Positions 14,057-24,681 of a stretch of DNA of 64,000 bases are shown in pieces (position 1 is the stretch's first letter; the number at the start of each line of letters is the position of its first letter). The notes beneath the pieces are model-generated. The model was given only the letters and a program-made list of their open reading frames with translations, was not told the origin of the DNA and made no database searches. The stretch is from Aculops lycopersici. Lineage: Eukaryota; Arthropoda; Arachnida; Trombidiformes; Eriophyidae. The stretch is taken from positions 4,011,965 through 4,075,964 of the forward strand of contig WNKI01000001.1 in assembly GCA_015350385.1 (NCBI GenBank), written 5' to 3'. Position numbers and translations under genes: made by a program.

Positions 14057-14533
14057 CTTTGGAAATAGAGAGACAAAGAAACTGCTACAGGTGGTTGAAG
14101 GTCTTGGTGTCTGTGGATGATATCTAAATTTGGTGGTGCTTTCTTTTTCTTTTTGTTTCTGTTTCGGTTGTCGTTGTTGTCGCTGTCGCTGTCACTGTTG
14201 CTACTACTACTGCTGCTGCTCCGACTCTCGCCAACTTCTATGCGGTAACCAACTGCAAGTGTCTGCATGTGTAATGTGCTAAATTGGCTAGAGTGATAGA
14301 GTTTCCCTTGGGATCAGTGGCTAGGGTTGTGGCGGTGGTAGCACGAGCACTTGTCACGCTCTGCGCGCCGCTCCAGCCACCTGTCGTCGTTGAAGTTGCA
14401 ATTTCTTCGCGGCCATAGTAGAGAGAAAGCTTGGCGACAACGACGACTGAGACAGCGACGATGACGAAGGCAACCTTGCCGCCGCGCACGCAGAGCAACC
14501 TGTTGCACCGGCAACAGGTGATAGAATTTGGTT
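14057..14533. other. spacer with low-complexity ORF
   Basis: Upstream of the secreted-protein gene. It contains a minus-strand frame (ATG at 14537, end 14238) with one hydrophobic Val-rich stretch and a Thr/Ala-rich tail. Its ATG overlaps the stop codon of the 14534-14788 ORF in an ATGA. The start lies in a 9-bp inverted repeat (ACCTGTTGC, 4-nt loop, GCAACAGGT). I do not have enough evidence to call it a gene. Confidence 0.35.
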
Positions 14534-14788
14534 TCATTTCAACTCGTTAATTTTCTCCTCCACTTCGTCGTCCGTTCCACTGGCTTGGGAGCTACGAGCG
14601 ACGAGAAAGGCGATTAGATTTCGCATGTAAACAGTCCGAGTTGCTGCCAGTTTCTCTCTTATGGTCGCCGCCATTATCGTCAATAATTGGACAAGATTAT
14701 CTAACAGCGTGTTCAAGTTTAGCGACCAGGAAGGAGGAGACTCAGGTTTTTTAGTGGAGATCTTTTCATATTTCGGTGACGATTTCAT
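14534..14788 (-). CDS. small hypothetical protein, 84 residues
   Basis: The frame runs from ATG at 14788 to TGA at 14534. It is Lys/Ser/Pro-rich at the start, with an amphipathic Leu-rich middle (residues 25-65) and an acidic end. The same frame is open further upstream and would add a hydrophobic, signal-peptide-like segment followed by six Cys from a TTG/TGT repeat, but that extension has no ATG. The main support is a diverged second copy at about 15070-15165, where the stretch encoding LAATRT (residues 47-52) recurs with the same reading phase. The function is unknown. It may be an exon of a longer transcript in the secreted-protein cluster, or itself a fading duplicate. Confidence 0.35.
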   Translation of the reverse strand: MKSSPKYEKISTKKPESPPSWSLNLNTLLDNLVQLLTIMAATIREKLAATRTVYMRNLIAFLVARSSQASGTDDEVEEKINELK

Positions 14789-15069
14789 ACAACAACAACA
14801 ACAACAGAGGTGCGCGCAGAGAAACAAGCTGAATACGGAGAGTATGAACCAAGGTGGCAAGCTAGCTGGCTTTCCGAAAAACAGCTGGTGGGCGCCTAGA
14901 CGAAATAATGACGACGACTACGAGGAGAAGGATAGTCAGTTAATGGGACCAGTATTTTCGACGACAACTTGTTGCCCTCATCCTGCGCTCAGTTTTTGGG
15001 TGGTTCCATAGCCATAAAGGTGAACGGAGAGTTGAGACCTATTGGGAGGGAGGAAAAGAGGGTGATTCA

Positions 15070-15165
15070 AAAGAAGGTGGTCGGTCTAGGCGAGAAAATC
15101 TTTGCAATTGCAAGCAAAGCAGTCCGAGTTGCTGCTAGCCCTTATGGTTTGCGCGCCACCTTAAT
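15070..15165 (-). pseudogene. decayed copy of the 84-residue ORF
   Basis: On the minus strand the block ACCATAAG...GCAGCAACTCGGACTG matches the middle of the ORF at 14534-14788, with small indels. The match continues weakly through the segment aligned with its Ile/Phe/Val-rich part. The frame is closed by TAA just upstream of the match and TGA downstream, so no product is expected. The edges are approximate because the similarity fades out. Confidence 0.45.
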
Positions 15166-15400
15166 GGGCGAGCTGGAGAGCCTTGAGTTTCTCTTTCTTA
15201 TTTGCGACTTACCACTTGCCAATTGCTAGTGGAATGGATTTGACTCGCTAGACGAGCGGCGGGTGGTCGCGCTTTCGGCCAAAAGTTGGCTCATCAGTGA
15301 TCGTGGTGTAACTGTAAATTATTTGCGGAAAAACTAGTGACATCTAGCGAGTTGATGATGACTATCCTCGAAGAATAGTCAAACTCATGCTCGAATCTCT

Positions 15401-16334
15401 CTACTCGGATTCGCCCAAAGTGGCAATTAAATAGACTGCTGTGATTGAAGAGGAATTTCCGGCTGATGTAGAGAAAGTTTTAGACAAATTTGGTACAATT
15501 ACTTTAAGACAGATTTTCTTCTCCAGAGTTTCGGTATCCTCGCGCATCATATCCATTCGAGCCCTATCCGAGATACTGTTCATCAGTTTCTCGATCATTT
15601 CCCGACGCCCCAAACACTCGGGCTCGGCCATCGACCAGAAGCTCTGGGTATTTTTGTTTTTGTTTTAGAAAAATTTACAATCAATATCTAGCAAGAGTGG
15701 GCGAATCGAAATAATGACAACAGATAGAATGGCGATGCGACTTACCTGGCGCCAGATGGCCATCAAGCAACACAAATGGCCCAATTCAACACGAGAATCG
15801 TTCACGTACATTTTCTGCACCGCCAAATGGTGGTTGGGTAATCTGATTTTATTTACTCTCTGTATTTCCGAAACTTGTTGTCCATACTACACTTGTTAGC
15901 CGCGAGAAACTTCCGCTTGTGCCGGCCCCGATTGGCCACCGTGCTAAGCAGAGCTCGTAGAACAAAATTGATGCCGCCCAGCTGATCTCATCCAACGTTA
16001 GCACTTGGATGCTTCCGTTTGAACCTCGCGACTTGCCTCCAGCTCTTTGACATTTGTTGGCAGGTAGGCATAGGCATAGATGAAGGAATAGATCGATTGA
16101 ATCCAACACTTGTCCACTCTCGATGATAACTCCTAAAAGTAACCGGTCTGGTTCTTGGGCGTGATAAATCCTATCTCATTGTTTGCATTATGGAGATTCC
16201 TAGAGCATAGATTAGTTGAGTTCACTTTTTAATTTGCTACCCGAATCGCGACTTTATTCATTATTCCCAAATTCAACCCTCACGGACGCGAAGCTTACCA
16301 ATGCAATGGCCGCAAATACAACTATTGACTCCAT
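15401..16334 (-). pseudogene. intron-containing paralogue of the secreted protein, apparently disrupted
   Basis: Reading the minus strand. Exon 1 (16299-16334) encodes a 12-residue hydrophobic start and ends at a GTAAGC donor. Exon 2 begins at 16132 after CTTTTAG, in phase, and matches residues about 48-93 of the intact gene, but meets TAA at 15998-16000. Homology resumes in a shifted frame (15981 to about 15856), meets a second TAA at 15853-15855, and shifts again before the conserved CC block. The last intron (15644-15745, 102 nt, GTAAGT...CCCAG) is clean and leads in phase into the final exon (15401-15643), which ends in a YLIATLGE-type tail. Two stops and two frame changes suggest a pseudogene. 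A 55-nt GC-AG intron (15982-16036) would remove the first lesion, so a working gene with tiny introns is not fully excluded. Confidence 0.55.
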
Positions 16335-17718
16335 GCTACAAAATTTTACGGTTCGTTTTAATTTCCAGTGCATTAACGTGAGATTAAATAGTTGGCGAAC
16401 AAAATGAACAGAATTTTTCTGTTGTCGAGTGGCTCCGGCGCCAACCGGATACCTGTTGTTTATTTATAAGATATGAGATGGTTATCATATTGAAACAGCT
16501 CTGCGATGAATCTCAAATTTAGTCCGGTTTCTATGTTGAGAAAGAGTTGAGCTTCAGTTCCTTACACTTCAGAGAGAGATAGAGAGAGGGAGAAGAAACT
16601 CTTGCCGAGGAAATGGAATAAAACCAGTTCATCTCACAGGGTAACCTCATGAAAAATCCTCGGATAGCTTAAAGAAGATTACCTTGTTAGACACAAACAG
16701 GAAAGGTGCTAACGAAGCGTCACGGTTTTCATTCGCAGACATTATGAGTTTCAGGAGTCGGTTGCTTATGCAACCAGTGTCTGGCTGGCAACACGTGATC
16801 TTAAATTAAGCTGCTTGCCTTTTGCCGAGGCCCATGTGTTTGATTTGTATCGAAGTGGTATGTACTGTAGTTAGTTGCAACGCTATCTCCGAGTCAATTA
16901 CCTCGAGCGTAGAAATTATTCAAATCATTCACGGGCTCCATTTAGGAGACTGCCTTTTTACAGCGAGTGGAGATTAGTAACAACAGAGTTGCACGTTGCG
17001 GATACTAATATCAAGTTGGTTTATTTCAATCACACGGTGCTTTAATAACCTGGAGAAGCTCAGTGAAGTTTTCGCACGAAACTCAAGTTGCGTCTCCTTG
17101 CCTTGACATCATGATCGAATCCCTTGGAGGGTAACAAAAAAATGGATAGCGGCAAGAAAGTTGCAAGAAAATATTTTTATAGTAGAACCTTAAGCTGTAA
17201 TGAGCCAGCTAAGTGAATAACTTTGTTCTTAAAATTTTGAATCTCGAATCGGTTCTTGAGTCGCTCACGAAGTAGCACTCTTTGCAAAGTCGGTGAGGCG
17301 AAGGCAGGAGGGTCACCAGACTTGAGCCTTTACAGTGACACCTACCGCTAGAGCTCGACTTCTACTTGTAAGACAAACTCGCTGTTCATAAATGGAGCTC
17401 CATATAAACCGCAAGAGCCGTGATTCGCTGTGGCTGGCGGCGCAAGAAGTTAGCTTAGTTATACAGCCCCCTCGAGTCGGAGCTGTTATAGCAGCAACAT
17501 GTTGCGACCGGCAGCGACTCACAGGTAAATGGTGGTGCTGCTCTCGGTTAGGTAACAACGACATCGGCAGCAGTAGTAAAAGTTGGGGTTGCAAGCAACA
17601 CGAAAGTCGACTGAATGAAGCAAACAGACCGAAGACCTTGAATTTTGCTATCCCCTTGAGTTAACTCGCAAGTCTCGACTCCCGTTTTCCATTCGTTTCA
17701 ATTGCTCCCCGAGTTTAA

Positions 17719-17775
<57 letters not shown>

Positions 17776-19643
17776 AACACACCACCACCACCACCAGTCT
17801 AGACTCCACTAGACAATTGGCGAGACTATTGGAGCTTACCAGCTAGACACATCAAATTGAAAAAGAGGGCGAAATGGAAAATAAGCGAGCGAGAGATAGA
17901 AAACAACAAAAACTCGTACACGCCAAGCCACTTGTGGAATTCTGCCGCTTAACCTGTCGCTCACTCACCTGCTCGCTAGCTTGCTCTTTTGCATTCTCTT
18001 CCCTTATCCACGATGAACATTCTCACCCACTTGTTGCCTACCCCGCTCATTTGCCCCTCCAATTCACCTCACCTCACGTCACTGCACTGCACTATACAAT
18101 TTACTCTCGTACCTCGAGCATACAATTGAGTTTTCGGCGCTTAAGATTGCTGGCGCTACTTGTGAGCTGAGTCTCGGTAGTAGTGAGCAGCTCGCAGGTC
18201 GTGTGGTTGATGTCGACTTTTGGTCGCCACTTTTTGTCTAGTTTTCTATTGAAGTTTTTGTTGCTAAAAATGAATGTGTCTCGTATATTATTATTACTGT
18301 TAGTATTTTTATAAATATTACCACCAGTTTTCATTGCAACCCATTGCTCGCCTCTACCTGACCGAATGTGTCCAAAGAGTTGAAAAAACACAAAGACTTT
18401 ACCTGTCGGCTCGTGGAAAACTAAACTAAACTAAACTAGCTTACGAGTGAATTTAAACAATTGTTTACAAATGTTTGTGGCCGCCAGAGAATGATAGCCA
18501 CTGACGACCATAAATTCTAGCCACCGCTGCCACTTTTTGGCGCTCTCCTGATTATTTGCATTCAACATGGAGCGTAGAATCGCACTGGGCACTAAAGATA
18601 GAGGGAGAGAGTCAGTTGGCCAGGTGTTGAATTGTCCATTGATCTCCGAGTATCTTGCGCAACAACCAATAGCTAAATGGTGATCATGTTGTAGCTTAAA
18701 ACACAAATGCAAACTACTTCTAGTCTAGGCATGTGGTGGTGGCTTCTAAAAATTAGCGCCAGTTGTTTGTTCCTGTGCAATCTCAGAGAGAAACCACTTG
18801 TTGCGGCCAAAACTCGAGTTCATTCCCTCTAATTGGCTCGCCCTCCATTTTGCGGTCAGTTCACAGTTGGCAAACCTAGCGGCTGGTTTAGTCTTGGAGA
18901 CTTGACTCTGGCGGATTGGAAACCTTGGCAAGCTAGCTTGGTACCGAGTATTGAGTGCCGAATTCTTGCCTTGGTCGTTTCTGGTGCTCATGTGGCCACA
19001 AAGCTTAGATTTTGTAGTCTCGTCCACACACTCAATCGGCGAGGCAATGGGAGGATGGTGCGTTGGCCGAGTAGGTAAGGATGCTCATCCTTTGCCCGCG
19101 ACTAGAGAGATTGAGAGACTCAACTGCAAGTCTTGGCTTGGCTTGGCAGTCACGGCCAACGCCGCGAACGTCTACGCGAGACTCCCCGGCAGCGGCAGTG
19201 GCGATGCTGGCCACTACCACAATCGGTGTGTAGAGGAACAATGGCTGCAACTCCCATTCAGCTGCTGGCCAGATGCCCGACGTCTATCCGACTGGTGGCT
19301 CGTTTGCCAACACAGAGACTTGACTGATTGGTCGTAGACCGTCTCCGTAGTCGTCGTAGTCGTTTCGCTGGCTTTCTACCGTGTGAGAAAAGATAGCGTT
19401 TCCTGAAAAGGGGAAAAGAGGGGGAAAAGTCGTCTTTTTCCAGCTCGGCAACTCACTCGCTCAACACAGCTCTTCGTTATGTGATTGGGTGACCCCGCTC
19501 ACGCCCCTCCGCACGGCCTTAGCGGCAAACGGGAAATCTCTATGCACTGCAGAAAACTAGAGTGAATGCGAATGGAATAGAACCTGAAAATGAAGTACAA
19601 AAAATAAGCGCACACGGAGATTCGAACCACCAATCAACACACA
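16335..19643. other. non-coding stretch
   Basis: No supported gene. Contains a CT/CA/CCA compound microsatellite (17719-17797), an AAACT pentamer run near 18421, and two copies of CCACTTGTTGC (18027, 18794). The frames seen are short and overlap on both strands. Confidence 0.55.
17719..17797. repeat. compound CT/CA/CCA microsatellite
   Basis: About 40 bases of CT, then about 20 of CA, then CCA triplets, with direct transitions between units. Confidence 0.9.
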
Positions 19644-19694
19644 TTTAATCAATCTCCAAACTCAACTTGATCGTTCTCATCGAAGAACTCGAAC

Positions 19695-21077
19695 TCATCT
19701 GCTGCATCTTGGCTCAAACCACCCTTCGCATGCTTTCTCCATGCAAAGGATGTCACATTCATCACAGTCGCAGAGATGCTCTCTATCGCAACAAGAGCAA
19801 ACGATTGGCACTCGATTGTAGCGTTTGAATGATTTGAATGACTGCTCAAAGTGGACGCCATTCTTTTGCACACAGGCTTTGAGTCTCCAGACAAAATCGG
19901 CATAGGCATTAGCAAGTTGGTCCATGTGCTTGCTTTCGATGGTGCGAGCTGCTGCATTTAAGTAGAATTTGATCTCCTCAATGCAGAATGGATCTTTCTG
20001 GCGAATAATAGTTTTAAGCAAGTTCCAAAAATAATACTCGCAGACGCTCAAATCTGGACTATCGGGCGACCAATCATGAGCAAATCCGCCACCTTGAGCG
20101 ATGATTCGATCACCAAACATGGACTTGATGAAAGCCAGATTGCTGGCCGTTCGTAGAGGTTCGGCTCCGTCCTGTTGCCACCAACAGCGGTCCCATTGCT
20201 CGGGTGTCAATCTTCGCTCCAATTCCGGGAAGACGAGATCCTTTAGCAGAGCTTTGTAACGGGGCGCCGTTAGAGTGTCGCGATCGTTAAGCTCGCATGT
20301 GATATCCTTGATGAAAAATGGACCAATGATTCCGGCCGACTTGTGGGTTGCGCAGAACATGTGGACTCCGATGGGTAATTTATCTTGTTCCATGAATCGA
20401 TCTCGGCCGTGATCGCCACGAGATCGGCGCACTCGATCCTTCTGACGATCGGCTCCACATCCAATCCTTACTATTGCCTCATCAGTGAATATAATGTCAT
20501 CTGGGTCACACTTTTTCTCACTTATCAAATGCAACATTGATTGGCAAAATTGTAGGCGCTTGTCCACTTGTTCCGCATTGATTGGCTGCGCCACAATTTT
20601 CCTGAATGCACCAATCCCATTCCTCCTGGCCACATTGCAGACTGTCCTCTGAGTAATCTTTATCCCATGCCCGGTTAATTCCTCTGCAATGCATCGCGAG
20701 CTGAGTCCAGTCGACTTAATCATATACTCAATTTCCTCATGATGAGCACGATGACGGCCACCTTTGTGCGTCATCATCACATCTTCGCCATTGTTAAACT
20801 TTTTAATTAGACGCCGCAAACTTTGAATCGTTGGCCCGTGAGGAATGTGATCCTTGAATCTAGATTGCTCTAGTATTTCGCAAAACTTTGCAAAGACAGC
20901 CTTAGGGATGGTATTTTGGTCGACGTCAAGAAGAGTTTGCGCGATCAAGCAAGCCGAAATGATGCGACAACGCTCCATAGAAGTGAAGTTGGCACTGGAT
21001 GAGCGTGCCGCGGGCGCATCAATGGCTTCGAGCGACGGGTTCTCGGTACCTGCACTCGTTGATGGTTGATTAGACAT
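19695..21077 (-). mobile_element. IS630/Tc1/mariner-superfamily transposase, full-length ORF
   Basis: A single uninterrupted 460-residue frame from ATG to TGA. It has an N-terminal helix-turn-helix region (about 35-155, with a GGRHR turn), then an RNase H-like DDE core. The visible catalytic residues are D199 in FTDE, D303 in the QQDG motif, and E347 in CEYYFW after the SPDL signature. I count 43 residues between the second and third acid, longer than Tc1 (34) or classical mariner (34, with D). The third acid is E where the related arthropod WWQQDGA...SPDLTPLD group has D. The tail (427-458) carries nine cysteines, unusual for this superfamily. It would cut and paste its element using flanking inverted repeats. 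I could not find convincing terminal repeats by eye. ATTAAA on the minus strand at 19644-19649 may serve as poly(A) signal. The ORF is intact, so it may be recent, or domesticated. Confidence 0.85.
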
Positions 21078-21315
21078 CTACATTGCAAAAGTCAATGGGA
21101 AAATGTTAGTTAGCTCCCTACATGATTGAATGTGAAAATGCGTGCGAGTTTAGTTTTGAAGAAAAATCCCATAGATGGCGCTAAGGCGAGTATCTGCCGA
21201 CCAGAATTTTGTTTGGATTTTGGGTTGAAATTATCAAAATTTAAGAGGCATATTGGCGGACGGGGCGCGAGCCTAATCAGCTGGCAAGCCAGCAAAGATA
21301 AAGTAGGGGGCCGGG

Positions 21316-21358
<43 letters not shown>

Positions 21359-22128
21359 GAGTTTTAAGTACCTTCAGTTTGATAGAAAGCGAGGGAGAGA
21401 GTGGCAAGCCGGTAAACTTGTTGATGCTATTGTTGCTGCTGCTATTGTTATTCTGGTTCAGGTCCTGGTCCTGGTCCTGGTTCTGTCTCTGGTTCTAGTT
21501 TTTGTTGTTGTTGTTGCTATCACTAATATTACTATCGCTACTATTACTATCACTATTGTTAATTATAAATTTTGTAATTGGTATTTTTAATGCGGTTTTA
21601 GTAGAACGCGGGTCTCGCCGTTCGGCCTGTTGTTGATTCGGGTGGCAATAGCCCGCGTCCGCCGCCGCAGCCGGCCTCAGCCGCTGATTTAGTTCCAAGA
21701 ACGCCGCTAGAGGCGCCTAAAGCGAGAAACGCTATTTTCTCTCTCACGGTATGTAGACTTTGGGTCGTCAAGAAGTCTCGCCTGCTGGTGGTTAGAGACT
21801 TGGATTTAGCAGATTTGCAGTTTCGCCGCATTCTTCTTCGTCACCGCCGTCGTTTAGACAGTCTTCTTTGTGGTGCTAGCGGTAGTTTGGTGTTGTCTCA
21901 TTTTGACTGATGTATTTCCGACAGGAGGCTCAACCTCCGCGGGTTTTGGTGGACTCTGTTTTCAGCCAACTGTCTGACTTGATAGACAAATACTACCGAT
22001 GATTACAACTACACACTAACACTCTAGCGAGAGCTTCAATCAATCCGATAGGCATTTTGTAGGACTACCACGGCGGCGGCGATGATATCACTATGCTTCC
22101 GGTTCGGCTAGGTTGTCGACACCCATCG
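21078..22128. other. spacer with microsatellites
   Basis: Between the transposase and the spatacsin gene. It holds a GA run (21318-21352) and a compound GGTCCT/GTT/CTATTA array (about 21423-21560). No gene is supported. An 8-bp GCTAAGGC at 21180-21187 is inverted relative to GCCTTAGC at 19516-19523 on the other side of the transposase, too short to call a terminal repeat. Confidence 0.5.
21318..21352. repeat. GA dinucleotide repeat
   Basis: About 17 perfect GA units. Confidence 0.9.
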
Positions 22129-22134
22129 TTTATT
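22129..22134 (-). terminator. poly(A) signal AATAAA overlapping the spatacsin stop codon
   Basis: On the minus strand the stop TGA (22134-22136) shares its last A with a perfect AATAAA, giving TGAATAAA. The implied 3' UTR is very short. Confidence 0.65.
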
Positions 22135-24020
22135 CAAGCTAAGCGCAAATCTCTCAAATGGGCACCTATGGCTGGGTCACGCATTAGCTCCTCCTTGGAG
22201 TCATCGAAACTTAACTGCGTGTATAGTTTGCACCTCAACTCTACGTCGTTTAGCTTGGCCAGCAGAATTCGCATTGATCTTGCCAAATTCAATTGAGTCT
22301 CATGGCTCAGCTGCTTTGAGTTGTTATTTAGATATTGTTTGTATAATACCACTAGTTCCATTACCAAAGCCGACGACAGATGACATTGATGGCAGAATTG
22401 TTCTAAGTAGTTCGAGTTACCCTGTAGTACCACATTGTTGAATAGAGCTTGACGCCAGGCCAAGTGATAGTCGTAAGCCTCGGCCACAATGTGCGCCTCG
22501 GTAAAGCTCTCAAAGCTTACGATCAAATCGTTCAGCTCGGTTTGTTGCAAGTCCAACACTTTGACACTGATTGGTAACAAAGCTATCTGTAGAGCCACTA
22601 GTTTGGCTCGATTCGCGCATTGGTTTGATCTCTTGTAGCATCCTGCCTTTGAGAAACAATCCGAAGCGTCGACTAACTCGACGAGACAATAATTTAAAAT
22701 ATCCCTAGAGTAAAACTTTACAACCTCGCAGGCTCTACTATCAGGAGTCACCTGTTGCTGTTGGGTCATAATATTTGCAGAGGATCCTCCGATAATACCT
22801 GTGCCGATTGTCAGGGATGACAACTTTTGAGATATGCCACCACCTGTTGCCATCGAGCTCGCGTGGGCCGATTGTTGCGCAACTTGCGCTGCATGTTGCT
22901 GACTAGATGCGATTAGAGTCTCACCACTTGACCCCTTCAATTGCTGGTGCTGTCGTTGTTGCTGCTGAGCTGACATTTGTTGATGCTGAGCATTTGTTGA
23001 AGGCGCTGTTGTCAAAGCCATTGAAGCTGTGAGGGGCGAGCTTGTTGATATGGAGGCCGTTGCAAAGTCAACAATTGAACTCCTCTTCCTGATGACATTA
23101 CTCTTGCTCTTGCTAACTATTTTATCCAAACGATTCGTTGCACTCGCCTCGAGTGATTCGGCAATCTCTCTGAACATACTAAAGTTTAAGGTGACTAAAG
23201 CGTAGAATTCTGGATTCCTCTTGACATAGTTGAAGAGAGCAATCCGAAGCTCAGGTGTCTTCTCTACTCCTTTGCTCAACAACACCTCAAATTGACTCTT
23301 ATCCCTGAACAAGTCAAAGACATAATTCATCTCACTATATCGTCCGATTGAAGTCAGTAGCTTTGTTATCAATTCCATTTGATTCTTTGGTGCTAGGATG
23401 TTGAGTATGAGGAACTTGGTCTTCCTTAAAACCATGACAACTCCTTGAACATCGTGAGCTAGAGTGAAGCACTCGTGACATTTTATGTAAATAAGTGCCG
23501 CTATGGTCATATCTCGAATAGTGATGGAGTCCAACGAGGAATACAGAACTAGAAAATCATCGGACGACGTAGATTCCACCAAAGCCGATAGTAAATCCTC
23601 ACTATTTGTATCCTCGGTGTTTCTATCGCCTCGCAAGCTTCTGACTTGAATTGACCGGCCAAAGACGGACTTAGTATCGGCCAAACTGGGCGAGTTTGTG
23701 CCCGAGGGAGTCGCCGAGTTGGAGGTTCTAATAATCGAGTCAAACTTGGGCGCAGCCTCGAGAAGTTTTCTACCCAAAATTGAAACATCCTTCAAGGAGC
23801 TAATTAGATTGAAGAATTGGGCGGTGGAATCCTGGTCGGAATTTGGCGCATTTAGAGTGTACTTTTCGTATTTTTTCAGGTGCTCGTCAACAAACGTTTC
23901 AATATCCGAAACAATCTCCTTGGCAATACTATCGGCCAACTCTGAGTCATCGTTTCTTGGTGGAATTGTGATCTCAATATTAGCATTGACTCTTTTCTTT
24001 GGTTCTTGCTCTTCCATCAT
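22134..24020 (-). CDS. SPG11: spatacsin (SPG11) C-terminal region
   Basis: A 628-residue frame from tandem ATGs. Residues about 195-300 follow the spatacsin C-terminal domain closely: a block like HECFTLAHD, then LLTSIGRYSEMNYVFDLF and QFEVLLSKG, then the Phe-Ser-Met-x-Arg-Glu block. After a Gln/Ser-rich insert (about 340-430) the last 200 residues hold the EAYDY, LEQFC and final RDPAIGAHLRDL blocks in the expected order and end as spatacsins do. Spatacsin acts with spastizin and AP-5 in lysosome reformation (family knowledge). Vertebrate spatacsin has about 2,400 residues, so only the last quarter is here. The frame stays open upstream of the ATG to a TGA near 24154, so this may be the last exon of a longer gene whose upstream exons I could not find, or a short gene starting at 24020. 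The start is uncertain; the identity is firm. Confidence 0.85.
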   Translation of the reverse strand: MMEEQEPKKRVNANIEITIPPRNDDSELADSIAKEIVSDIETFVDEHLKKYEKYTLNAPNSDQDSTAQFFNLISSLKDVSILGRKLLEAAPKFDSIIRTSNSATPSGTNSPSLADTKSVFGRSIQVRSLRGDRNTEDTNSEDLLSALVESTSSDDFLVLYSSLDSITIRDMTIAALIYIKCHECFTLAHDVQGVVMVLRKTKFLILNILAPKNQMELITKLLTSIGRYSEMNYVFDLFRDKSQFEVLLSKGVEKTPELRIALFNYVKRNPEFYALVTLNFSMFREIAESLEASATNRLDKIVSKSKSNVIRKRSSIVDFATASISTSSPLTASMALTTAPSTNAQHQQMSAQQQQRQHQQLKGSSGETLIASSQQHAAQVAQQSAHASSMATGGGISQKLSSLTIGTGIIGGSSANIMTQQQQVTPDSRACEVVKFYSRDILNYCLVELVDASDCFSKAGCYKRSNQCANRAKLVALQIALLPISVKVLDLQQTELNDLIVSFESFTEAHIVAEAYDYHLAWRQALFNNVVLQGNSNYLEQFCHQCHLSSALVMELVVLYKQYLNNNSKQLSHETQLNLARSMRILLAKLNDVELRCKLYTQLSFDDSKEELMRDPAIGAHLRDLRLA

Positions 24021-24681
24021 GAACAAGTTGATTATAAATTCTCTTGATATGAGTGTGAATAATTTGTTAAATAGTCCCGAGTATTGTTTATGATTTTTGC
24101 CGGCTCGAAAATCGCGGCATGTGGCGCTTTTTAGTATGAGTTGGAATCATTCTAATAAGAGATCCGTATCACCTAATCCAACAACTGGGTGACTACTAAT
24201 TATAATGTCACTTGACGGATGATTTGTAACTTCAAATTTGAAAACAATCCTAATCTTCTGGCATCGATCTTGAAGTCAACATTATGTTGCTTTACACGAC
24301 TCCAGCCGGTGCGTGATCCAAACAGCCTCTTGTGTCCTATGAGCAACAGTTGGTTATTCAATCTCGCGGGGTATCAGAATAGTCGTCCCCAATATTCAAG
24401 GATATAAGATTGATGGGAATACTTTAGATACTTGAAACGTCGTGATTAATAGCTGAAAAAATCCCACAGATCGAGCCAATAGTTTTCGGCCTTTTTGTTA
24501 TTTTCTCACTTGTTAGTTTCTTGATCGTCTGTCAATATCCGTAATGGTAGTTCGATTCGGACGTTTTTGGATTAGATTGGATTGCTAAGCACGAACAAAT
24601 TTGCTCAATATTATCTACTATCTCGTTCGAGGTAACTGGAGTCGCAGTTTAACCGAAGTAATAAATGCAGACGAATCAAAC
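24021..24681. other. head-to-head intergenic region
   Basis: It separates the minus-strand spatacsin frame from the plus-strand SH2-like frame. It could hold a bidirectional promoter or, if spatacsin has more exons, an intron. No TATA box or initiator stands out. Confidence 0.4.

Noticed and set aside
19610..19650. tRNA-like string GGTTCGAATCTCCG on the minus strand
   Set aside because: The T-loop resembles a tRNA, but the stem bases do not pair and no D or anticodon arm precedes it.
19516..21187. GCCTTAGC / GCTAAGGC as terminal inverted repeats of the transposon
   Set aside because: Only 8 bases match, no TA duplication is visible, and the flanks do not align.
24553..24680. An upstream exon of the SH2-like gene ending GAG|GTAACT with a 39-nt intron
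   Set aside because: The acceptor AATGCAG leads into the wrong frame for the SH2-like region, and the intron would be too short.
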